Assembly: GCF_958298935.1 (NCBI RefSeq)
Contig: NC_084933.1
Location: 8,973,001 to 9,037,000, forward strand
Length of the DNA: 64,000 nt
Direction of reading: 5' to 3'
Source of the DNA: Phragmites australis
Lineage: Eukaryota > Streptophyta > Magnoliopsida > Poales > Poaceae
Shown here: positions 55,700 to 64,000 of the stretch, in pieces
Numbering within the stretch: position 1 is the first letter of the stretch
Layout of the letters: each line of letters opens with the position of its first letter
Notes under the pieces: model-generated
What the model was told of the DNA's origin: nothing
Databases searched by the model: none
The model's input: the letters and a program-made list of their open reading frames with translations, nothing else
Translations under genes and position numbers: made by a program

Positions 55700-57069
55700 T
55701 TCCATCTGTCTCGGGGCATATTTCTATCTTCAGGAAAGAAAACCCTGGACACATAGAAAGTGCCCGCAAATACCCTGGATACGTCATAAATAAAGAAGTT
55801 TATCTCTAAGACGAGGAAGGAAGGTCTCTAGAGGCCATGTAATGATCCCCATATATATACAGAGCCAGGGGAGCCTACGGTGATATGGACTCCTTCTCTA
55901 GTGGAGATTACCCCTGAGAAGTCTTTGCCCTTGGAGATAGGGATGGACGGTCTAGGAAATCATGATGATGATTCCTCAAACACGTAGATCCCTACTACTT
56001 CAATTTCGGGTGATGGTCAGCTTCCGCTAGAAACTCTCTCAAATCCAAAACCCTAATGGAGCACAAGGTTTATCGTCTCCTGACCATCCGCAGGGGGCTC
56101 GACGCTATAAATCTGCAATGGCTCAAAGGCTCCTCCTTCTACAAGAAACTCTCATAGTGCCCTCCTATTGTAGATCTGACATCCCCCACCGGCAAGGACT
56201 GGATGAACTTGGTAACTGTCATGACGAAGGAGGCTCTTATTCAAGTTGAGAACTCCCATCTGGTTGTTACCGGAAATATATCTAATCAGGGGAAGTCTCA
56301 CACCGCCCCTTCTCATGATGGATCAAACTCAGAGAGGTGTAATCCCCAAAACAAGACGACCTGGAAAGACAACTAAGCAATTAACTGTTGCAGGACCTTG
56401 CCAGTTAGAGATCATCTGATCAATGACATGCACGAAGTTATCAACCAACGGAGGCGCTCGAAAACCTTCGAAGAGGCATGGACTACACCTCGACGATCTA
56501 ATCGAAGGATGTCCCGACACCACTTGAGCCGAGGCTAGTTTCCAACTCCCGTGGATAACACACCCTTGGTCACTCGAACCAAGAAAGGTGCCATCAACGG
56601 GTGACAGGCCTTCTCTCCAGATTTACGGAACGTGAACTAGCCCGACACGGTTTCATCCCCGATCGATCAAGAAGTACAACGGAAGCACGAATCCTGCCAG
56701 GTTTCTCCAGATCTATACCATGGCAATCTAAGTGCCTTGTGGGGACGAGAAGGTAATGGTGAACCTATCATCAGGAACAATCTACTCATGGGAGCAGCTC
56801 TGCAATTTATTCTAAGCTAACTTTCAGGGTACGTACATTCAACTTGGTACAAAAAATGATCTCTATTGTTCTGAGCAGACGGAGAAAGAAAGCTTACATG
56901 AGTTTGTGTGCTGCTTCAGCAACACCCGGAACAACAACACCAAGATCAGTGACTATGATGTCATCCAAGAGTTCACTCAAGGGGTTAAGAGCTGATGATG
57001 CATTGAAGATGTTGCTAGAAAGGAGCCTAAGACAGTCAATGACCTTATAAAGATAATCAATATGGCGGA
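55700..57069 (+). mobile_element. gag: Gypsy-5 fragment with gag
   Basis: 56080-57060 contains decayed gag: INDMHEVINQRRR near 56418, and in another frame the gag core end with LGTKNDLYCSEQTEKESLHE, SDYDVIQEFTQGV and PKTVNDLIKIINMAD (56840-57067). A TATA-like CATATATATACAG near 55850 may be its promoter. No LTR could be delimited. Gypsy-4 interrupts it at 57070. Confidence 0.65.
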
Positions 57070-58300
57070 TGTCAGTGACATGGGAACCAGGGGTCCCTGA
57101 GTCCTGAGGCCAGGACAGCAGAATGCCACGTGACACCTTCCCTCGGGGACCATCTTCCCAAGGGCCGAGAAGAGCCAGTTTCGGGAGGGATGCTTAGGGC
57201 CATGAACAGTGGTCCCCGAGTACATGTAGTTTCCCGAGAACCCAAGAAGAGCCAGTTCCGGGAGGGGTGCTTGGGGCCATGAACAGTGGTCCCCGAGTAC
57301 CCGTAGTTCCCCGAGGACCCGAGAAGAGACTTATCCGGGAGAGGGCGCTTGGGGCCATGAACAGTGCTCCCGAGTACCCAGAGTTCCCTAAGGACCTGAA
57401 AAGCCCCTTGCCGGTGGCCCCCATAAGGGCTCAACAGTGAGGTGTTAATCGGTGGGAGGCACGATGCTGCATTTAAGAGGGAGCATGGCCTGTCACTTCC
57501 AACCACTCCTCCCTCGCCTGTCGTACTGAGTACGTCAGTCCCTGCCACCACCTAGCAGGAAGGCGTGGGGACATTTAATGCGACGGGTCCCATCGCACGT
57601 CACCCTGCGGGGCCCATGAAGGAAACGGCTTGGAGATATCATCGCTGGGCTCGAGGCGTATCACCTGCCCCCTGCTGTGTCAGATCTGCTCTGACTGAGC
57701 GGGCATGCGGGGCAGTTTAGTGGCTGCCCGGTGGGCCCCCCTGCATCTGCTAAAGTTGGACGTAATTGGCGATAGGACCGGCCGAAGGCGCATTTTCAAC
57801 CCCCTGTAACAACAAATTGCAACCCATGACGGTTACTTTCCATTTATGGCTCATGGGAACTCGTGCCCCCGTTCTGGGCACGTCGAGCCTCCCCCGACAG
57901 AATAAAAGAGGGGGGTGCACTCCGGAGAAAAAAAGCTCTAGCACACAGCTGAAAGTCAGAGAAATCTAAGCCAAGTAGAAGCTCAAAGAGATTGGCACTT
58001 GAAGACCGAAGCTTTGGACTTAGACAAAAAACCTTGTAACACAAGAGATTCAGAGAAAGCCATTCCAAGAGCATTTATAGCATATCATACACACAAGAGT
58101 AGGGTATTACGCTCCGTGCGGCTCGAACCTGTCTAAAACTTCTTGAGCATTTACTCTCACTAGCCGACGATCATCCGTCCCGCCTAGATCTCATATATTC
58201 GCATTAAATCCACATATGAGGTAGATCCAAAATTAGCCCCCCGACTGAATCTCAAAGGGGGTACCTCAGGATCCCTGCTTGCGGTGTTCACCCACCAACA
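57070..58300 (+). repeat. 5' LTR of Gypsy-4
   Basis: From TGTCAGTGACATGGGAACC to CACCAACA before the primer site. Contains a 77-bp tandem array (units from about 57171, 57248, 57325) and AATAAAAGAGGGGGG near 57901 as a likely TATA/poly-A region. The left edge is set by the end of Gypsy-5 gag. Confidence 0.8.
57165..57400. repeat. 77-bp tandem array in the Gypsy-4 LTR
   Basis: Three units containing GAAGAG, CGGGAG, GCTTGGGGCCATGAACAGTG and CCCGAGTACCC, spaced 77 bp. Confidence 0.8.
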
Positions 58301-58302
58301 GC

Positions 58303-58320
58303 TGGTGTGCCAGGTAGGGG
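58303..58320 (+). other. Primer binding site of Gypsy-4
   Basis: TGGTGTGCCAGGTAGGGG directly follows the LTR. Tat elements commonly have TGGCGCGCCAGGTAGGGG, which pairs with a tRNA-Arg 3' end; two C-to-T changes are seen here. Confidence 0.78.
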
Positions 58321-58360
58321 GGGTTGCATTCCTGAATCCACCTTGTTTTCTGCAGGAAAA

Positions 58361-60040
58361 ATGGCGGGCAGACATCATCTTCAGCGCACTGGCTCAAACT
58401 CGAGCGAAGAAGTAGAGTACGTGGCCCATGAGGCCCCGACTCCTGCTGTTCCTCAGCAGCAGCAGCAGTCAGCCCGTACGGTGCCCCCTCCCTTGGGGAC
58501 AATGGCACTGGGCCCAGCAGGGCTGCCATCGCCGCAGGTGGGCCGCCCAACCTTCAGCAAGTAGCAAACATCCCTGCCGCAAGATCGACGTCCGGACAGT
58601 GCCGGGCACCGTTACGGCATAGGCTCACCTTCGATAACGCCAGCCCTAGGAGTGCTTTGCTTGCGGCACAAGCACTCCTCAGGCACTCGCCTGTCCAGGC
58701 AGCGGGGGAAACCCCGAGGGTCGTTGGCTGCAAGAGGTGGCTGCCTTGGTGGGCATGGCTCACCGGTAGGTACATGCCGAAAGTTCCCGCGCCACCTCCC
58801 ACCGCGGTGCAACGAGAGCCGGACCATCTTCGGGTGGTGGCAGAACCGGCCGTGGGGGGCTCCAGACGAAGTGCCGCTCCCCTGGTTACAACAAGAGCTT
58901 TGGACCTCCGCTTGCACCTCAATGAGCGGAGGGCTGTCGAGGATGCGCGCATCACTCTCGAGCGCCACCGGGAGTCCCGGCTCAAGGCCGAGGCAGAGGA
59001 CCAGGCTTCCTCTATGCCGGCCCGCTACCGTCGGGGTTCCCCGGTGTGCCGGCGTTCGCCCCCCAAGGGCACGGCCGGCACCGTGGGATACGGCACAGGC
59101 TGCCGCGCATTCACCAGTGAGCTCCACCAGGTCAACTGGCCCACGAAGTTCCAGACAGGGCTACCGGAGAAGTATGACGGGTCCATCGACCCCATCGAGT
59201 GCTCCAAATCTACACCACCGTCGTGCAAGCAGCGGGTGGGAATGAAAAGGTGATGGCCAACTACTTCCACATGGCCTTGAGGGGCTCTGCCCGCTTTTGG
59301 CTTATGAACTTACCCCCAGGATCTATTAGCTCTTAGGATGATCTGTGCCACCAATTTGTGGCTAATTTTCAGGGCACTTTCACATGCCTCGGCTTGGAGT
59401 GCAAGAGGGGGAGACGCTGAGGCACTTCATACAGCATTTTAGCCAGGTCTGCAACACCATCCCGCGGATCACCCCCCACGCCATCATAGTCGCCTTCCGG
59501 CAGGGCGTCTGTGATGAGCGGATGCTTGAAAAGCTAGGTACGCACGACGTCAAAACCATCGCGGAGCTCTTTGCGTTGACTGACAAGTGTGCTAAGGCGG
59601 TGGAAGCTTGGGCGTGGCATGTCCCGCTCCCTAAGCAACCCGCTGCCGACAAGGCAGGTCCTTCCCACTCCGACAAGTGGGAAAAGAAAAAGAGAAAGAA
59701 GCGCGATGCTGGCCCCGTTGTGCCGGTGGAGGGCGCTGCCCGCAGGCCGGCACTACGGGCGGCTGTCGACAAGAAGCCCGCTCCCGCGAGGCCCGAGCCG
59801 GGAAAATGGTGTGAAATCTACCAAACTAACAGGCATGAACTCACTGAGTGCTGGTCGGTCATGGGCCTCGTGGAGTGGCGCTAGAAGAAGCGCGAGGAGC
59901 GCCGTAGGGGTGGCGATGACAAGGCCGCCCCCAAAAATCAAGAGCTCGGGTTCCAAGAGCCCGAGCACACTGTCGCTTTCATCGACGGAGGCGCATACAT
60001 GCCCTCCTCTCGTCTCTGCGTCAAGGCATTGCAGCGTGAG
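58361..60040 (+). pseudogene. gag: Gypsy-4 gag
   Basis: Start ATG at 58361 (MAGRHHLQRTGSNSSEE) in one frame, shifting before 58560 to a second (ANIPAARSTSG; DARITLERHRESRLKAE near 58940; WPTKFQTGLPEKYDGS near 59139), a third near 59205 (MANYFHMALRGSARFW) and back near 59384 (QEGETLRHFIQHFSQV; VAFRQGVCDERMLEKL). TAG at 59334 and 59882. A Lys-rich segment near 59680 and a knuckle-like CEIYQTNRHELTEC at 59812-59853 complete it. Confidence 0.85.
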
Positions 60041-60720
60041 GTGTGCTCGGCAACCCTGGGCGCTGCGGCCGCAAGCCTCTGAAGTGGTCGGAGACCCCGA
60101 TCACCTTCAGTCTGGTGGACCACCCCGCGAGTACTGCAGGGGTGGGGCGACTACCTCTGGTAGTGTCACCCACTGTCTGCAATGTGAAGGCCAGCCGGGT
60201 GCTGATCGACGGGGGTGCAGGCCTGAACCTCCTGTCCCAGGAGGCATTCAAGAAGCTGCAGGTGCCTTTGAGGCGCCTAAAGCCGTCCCTCCCCTTTTAT
60301 GGGGTGACGCGGGGACATACATTACCCCTCGGGCAGGTCGAGCTACCCGTCACTTTCGGGAGCCAGGACAATTTCTGAACGGAGAACGTCGTCTTCAATG
60401 TCGCGGAAGTCCCTCTCCCCTACAACACAATCCTCGGGCGCCCGGCGCTCGCCCGGTTCATGGTGGTGACACACTACGCCTACCTCACGGTCAAGATGTC
60501 GGGCCTGCGGGCCCCATCTCTGTGCCCGCCGAGACCGACAGTGCTGTCTCCTACGCCGAGCAGCTATACTCGGCCTTGGTCTCTGCTCGAGCTGAGGTCG
60601 AGGGACACCCAGGGGGCCCGGGACCCTCTTCATCCAAACCCCAACTCGCCGCCGACGCCTCCATCCCCACGAAGGAGGTCGTGGTGGGCGAAGACTTGTC
60701 CCAGGTCATCCGAATCAGTG
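60041..60720 (+). pseudogene. Gypsy-4 protease
   Basis: SRVLIDGGAGLNLLSQEAF at about 60193-60249 holds the aspartic protease triad as D-G-G. NTILGRPALARF near 60427 is the expected second landmark. A TGA at 60376 and a frame change near 60490 break it. Then a low-complexity linker leads into RT. Confidence 0.82.
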
Positions 60721-61690
60721 GTTACCTGGGTGACAAATAGGAAAGCGCGCTCATCGCCTTCCTCCGGGATAACACTGACGTGTTTGCATGGCAGCCATCA
60801 GATATGCCCGGGATCCCTAGGGAGGTGATCAAGCACCACCTTGCCGTGCGCATGGACGCATGGCTGGTGAGGCAGAACATCTGGCAGTAGGTGCTCAAGC
60901 GCCAGGAGTTCATCCAGGAGCAAGTCAACAAGCTCCTCGACGCCAGCTTCATCCGAGAGGTCCTCCACCCGGAGTGGCTAGCAAATCCCGTCGTCGTCTC
61001 GAAGGCCAACGGTAAGCTGCGGATGTGTGTTGACTACACCGACCTTAACAAGGCTTGTCCAAAAGATCCTTTTCCTGCACCCCGCATAAACCAGATAGTC
61101 GATACCACTGCGGGGTGCGATCTTTTATGTTTTCTAGATGCAAATTCAAGTTATCACCAAATCCGCATGGCCAAACAGGACGAAGAAAAAATATCTTTTA
61201 TTTCCCCGGTGGGGACCTATTGCTATGTGTCAATGCCTTTTGGTTTGCGCAACGCTGGATCTTCATTCCAACGGGCCGTGCGCATTACCCTTAATACGTA
61301 GGTTGGTCGCAACGTCAAAGCTTATGTTGACGACCTCGTGGTCAAGTCCTGAGATTGGGCCACCCTGCTGAAAGATTTGGCCAAGACCTTCAATAGTCTC
61401 CGCACCACCCGCCTAAAGCTTAACCCCGAGAAGTGCGTCTTCGGGGTACCCGCGGGTAAGCTCCTCGGTTTCTTGGTTTCCAACTGGGGAATCGAGGCTA
61501 ATCCCGAGAAAATCAGGGCCATTAAGCAGATGCATCCCCCGGCTCGACTCAAAGAGGTCCAGCACCTTGCTGGCTGCATGGCGGCCCTAGGGCGCTTCAT
61601 CTCCAAGCTCAGCGAGCGAGGGCTCTCGCTCTTCAAATTGCTGAAGAAGACCGGTCGTTTTGACTGGACATCGGAGGCCGAGTAGGCCTT
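60721..61690 (+). pseudogene. Gypsy-4 reverse transcriptase
   Basis: DVFAWQPSDMPGIPREV near 60777, then FIREVLHPEWLANPVVV, RMCVDYTDLNKACPKD, MPFGLRNAGSSFQRAV, the catalytic YVDD at 61323-61334 and KLLGFLVSNWGIEANPEKI. Stops: TAG 60738, 60888, 61299, 61683; TGA 61350. One frame carries it throughout, with no frameshift, so only substitutions inactivate it. Confidence 0.9.
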
Positions 61691-62290
61691 CCAATACTTG
61701 AAGAAGTATCTCACCTCACCGCCCGTACCGGTGCCCCTCTCTGAGGGCGAGCCTTTATTTCTCTACGTCTCGGCCACTCCTCAGGTCGTGAGTATGGTAC
61801 TGGTTGTGGAGCGTGACAAGTGCTCGGGGCAAGGTGCTGGGTCCAAGCTCCCAGCCACCCCTGAGCAGCCTACAGGTCTCGGGGCTCCTCCCGACCAAGG
61901 AGTTGAGCCCGAGACCATGGCTCCTCCCGACCAAGGAGTCGAGCCCGAGACCTCGGCCGGCCCCGACCACTACACCGAGCTTGGGGGCTGTGATAAGTCC
62001 TCGAGCGAGGCGGCAGTCCGGGCCCGCCGTGTACAGCGACTGGTGTACTTCGTCAGTGAAGTCCTCCGAGACTCCAAGACAAGATACCCCCAAGCCCAGA
62101 AGATGCTTTATGTAGTGCTCATCGCTTCCAGGAAGCTGCGTCACTACTTCCAGGCGCACAAGGTCTCGGTGGTAACCACATACCCACTGGGGCCGATCCT
62201 GCAGAACTGAGAAGGCACTAGGTATATCGTCAAGTGGGCGGTCGAGCTTGCAGAATTCGATCTGCACTTCGTCAGCCGCCAAGCGATCAA
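61691..62290 (+). pseudogene. Gypsy-4 RNase H with a repeated insertion
   Basis: [20 protein letters not shown] begins a Tat RNase H, and [20 protein letters not shown] with [14 protein letters not shown] follows. Between them lies an unusual 70-residue Pro/Gly/Glu-rich insertion (about 61820-62030) that contains a tandem 36-bp repeat, [11 protein letters not shown] twice (61884-61955). A TGA at 62208 follows. Confidence 0.8.
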
Positions 62291-62950
62291 AAGTCAGGCT
62301 GTGTCTGACTTCATGGCAGATTGGACGCCGATCCCTAAGATCTACAATGAAGATTTGTCCGCATACCCCGGGCAAGATGGGCCCAGGTACTTTGTCATGC
62401 ACTTTGATGGCTCCCTCATGCTGAAAGGCACGGGGGCTGGAGTGGTGCTCACCTCCCCAACGGGTGAAGTACTCCAGTATGTCATGCAGCTGCATTTCCG
62501 AGCGACCAACAATATGGCGGAATATGAGAGCCTCAGGATCCAGCAGCTGCTTGTCAAGGAAGACTCTCAACTGGTGGTCAAACAAGTATCCAAGGAATAC
62601 CTGTGCACAGACCCGCAGATGGCGGCGTACATGGCGGAAGTCAGGAGGCTGGAGCGGCACTTTGATGGCCTGGAGCTACAGCACATACCTCACCGCGACA
62701 ATGCTCTGGCCGATGACCTCTCCCGCCTGGCCTCCGCCTGGGTGCCCGTCTTGACCGGAACCTTTGAAGAAAGGCTCACATGGCCATCCGTCCTGCCTGC
62801 TGACCAGGATGAAGGGGAACCCCCGAGCCTAGTTGGGGGAACCCAGACTGCACCCTCAGTGGGAGGTCCCATCAGGGTGCTGCTACCCGGTGAGTGCACT
62901 GCGATTGCCGGTAGTTCTCAAGAGGCCTCGTGGATCGACGAGATCTGAGG
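62291..62950 (+). pseudogene. Gypsy-4 second (archaeal-type) RNase H
   Basis: YFVMHFDGSLMLKGTGAG near 62385, NNMAEYESL near 62508, KEDSQLVVKQVSKEYLC near 62554 and HRDNALADDLSRLAS near 62692 give the four acidic sites of the extra RNase H domain known from Tat elements. Compared with the usual spacing, about ten residues seem missing between AEYE and the DSQL site. A TGA at 62946 ends the frame. Confidence 0.82.
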
Positions 62951-64000
62951 GTACTTGAAAGAAAATATCCTTCCCAGGGATGATACCTCTGCGGAGAGGA
63001 TTGCACGGCAATCCAAACGCTATGCCATAGTAGATGGGGATATCTACCGGCGCGGCACGGACGGTGTCCAAATGCTATGTCCTCCTCACTGAGATCCACA
63101 AGGGCAAGTGCGGTGGCCATGCATCATTCCGCACGCTGGTCAGGAAGGCCTTTCGGCAAGGTTTCTACTGGCCTACAGCCCTCCAGGACGCTTCTGAGTT
63201 GGTTCGGCGCTGCAAGGCATGCCATTTCCACGCAAAGCAGATTCACCAGCCAGCTCAGGCTCTTCATACCATCCCCCTGTCTTGGCCCTTTATGGTCTGT
63301 GGGCTGGACATCTTGGGTCCATTCCTCCGAGCAATCGGGGGCTATGAGTACCTCTACGTTGCCATTGATAAGTTCACCAAGTGGCCGGAGGCGGTCCCAG
63401 TCGCCAAGGTTACCAAGAACATGGCGATCCAATTCATCCGCGGTATCACAAGTCGCTTCGGCATTCCGAACAGGATCATCACCGACAATGGCACCCAGTT
63501 CACAAGTGCCCTGTTCAGGGAATACTGCGGGGACATTGGGATCAAGCTTTATTTCGCCTCTATCGCTCATCCTCGGAACAATGGGCAAGTCAAGCGTGCT
63601 AATGCCGAGATACTGAAGGGGCTCAAAACCTGGACCTACGACATGCTGGCAAAGCATGGGAAAGGGTGGATCGATGTGCTGCCTGCTGTTTTATGGGCCA
63701 ACCGGACCACGCCGAGCCGGGCCAACGGGGAGACACCTTTCTTCCTCGTCTACAACGCCGAGACGGTCCTCCCCTCCGAGCTCACGCTCGGCTCCCCTCG
63801 GGTGAATGCTTACTCAAAAGGTGAACAGGAACAACGAAGATGCGACGACGTCGATCACTTGGAGGAGCGTCGACGACGAGCCGCCGTCCGAGCCGCTAGA
63901 TATCAGCAGAGCCTGCGGCGCTATCATCAGCGCCACATCCGGGCCCGGTCACTCGAGGTTCGGGATCTAATTCTCCGACGCACCCAGACGCGTGAAGGAA
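62951..64000 (+). pseudogene. Gypsy-4 integrase, partial
   Basis: After a frameshift near 63070-63090 the zinc-binding HHCC region (GGHASFRTLVRKAF; CKACHFH) and catalytic core are open to the window end. The first Asp is in GLDILGPF near 63301, the second in IITDNGTQF near 63474. The third acidic position, normally Glu in GQVERAN, is Lys (GQVKRAN, AAG at about 63589-63591). The C-terminal part is cut by the window end. Confidence 0.85.

Larger units (their letters stand above)
57070..64000 (+). mobile_element. Gypsy-4: Tat-type Ty3/gypsy element, running off the window
   Basis: 5' LTR, arginine-type primer site, gag, protease, RT, RNase H, a second RNase H and integrase in order on the + strand. 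The 3' part (rest of integrase, antisense ORF if present, 3' LTR) is outside. Frames are broken at several points by stops and frameshifts, but all domains are recognisable. Confidence 0.92.

Noticed and set aside
58652..59245. Long overlapping + and - frames in GC-rich Gypsy-4 gag
   Set aside because: Only the frames with gag motifs are real. The others, including the minus-strand ones at 58554-59127, are shadows of GC-rich sequence.
59589..60740. 383-codon frame as a new protein
   Set aside because: Its middle is a wrong-frame reading of gag and protease. Only the last 80 or so codons follow the true pol frame.
61755..62660. 301-codon minus-strand frame
   Set aside because: Exactly opposite the Gypsy-4 RNase H domains, with no recognisable motif.
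1..64000. Integrated plant pararetrovirus, organelle DNA insert or centromere satellite
   Set aside because: No movement or coat protein domains, no organelle genes and no 150-180 bp satellite arrays were seen.

Overview
This window is plant nuclear DNA, most likely from a grass (Poaceae, probably panicoid). The evidence is the density of grass-type transposable elements: Ty1/copia elements with a TGGTATCAGAGC primer site, Tat-lineage Ty3/gypsy elements (one with an antisense ORF, one with a second RNase H), a Tekay-like solo LTR, a CACTA element with a TNP2 transposase, Tourist- and Mutator-type MITEs and a MULE. Host exons are few and introns are AT-rich. I see no bacterial genes, CRISPR arrays, rRNA or canonical tRNA genes. 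Nearly all coding sequence belongs to decayed transposons.

Layout. 1-4028: probable host gene pieces (a serine-rich coding block with a repeated short motif, a GC-rich coding-like block, a possible transit-peptide first exon) and a Tourist-like MITE. 4029-11282: a degenerate + strand copia element (Copia-1) with a truncated 3' LTR. 11957-12063: a convincing terminal host exon. 13055-13323: a second MITE. 13844-23982: Gypsy-1, a minus-strand Tat-type gypsy element with an antisense + strand ORF; its gag is split by a 3,123-bp Tekay-like solo LTR flanked by AGCCC. Gypsy-1 appears to sit just inside a host intron. 24450-31250: two related minus-strand non-autonomous LTR fragments, a roughly 2.94-kb tandem segmental duplication and a MULE with a 9-bp target duplication. 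32035-32225: a near-perfect foldback MITE. 32675-47178: Copia-2, interrupted by Gypsy-2 (about 35404-42260) and carrying a Gypsy-3 5' fragment in place of part of its reverse transcriptase. 47605-54547: a complete CACTA element with TAG target duplications and a decayed minus-strand TNP2 transposase. About 55700-57069: the gag fragment of Gypsy-5. 57070-64000: Gypsy-4, another Tat-type element inserted in that gag and running off the window inside integrase.

How the parts relate. The window is a nest of insertions: Tekay LTR in Gypsy-1 in a host intron; Gypsy-2 and Gypsy-3 in Copia-2; Gypsy-4 in Gypsy-5. Every transposon reading frame examined has stops, frameshifts or deletions, so none looks autonomous. 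In the GC-rich Tat elements most stops are TAG or TGA, a pattern expected from deamination of methylated CAG and CGA codons. The most unusual items are the tandem duplication that cuts through a MULE, the extra promoter-like and tRNA-like block inside the CACTA element, and the host gene fragment with repeated Leu-Phe-Glu-type motifs. I did not find a convincing new enzymatic or defence system.
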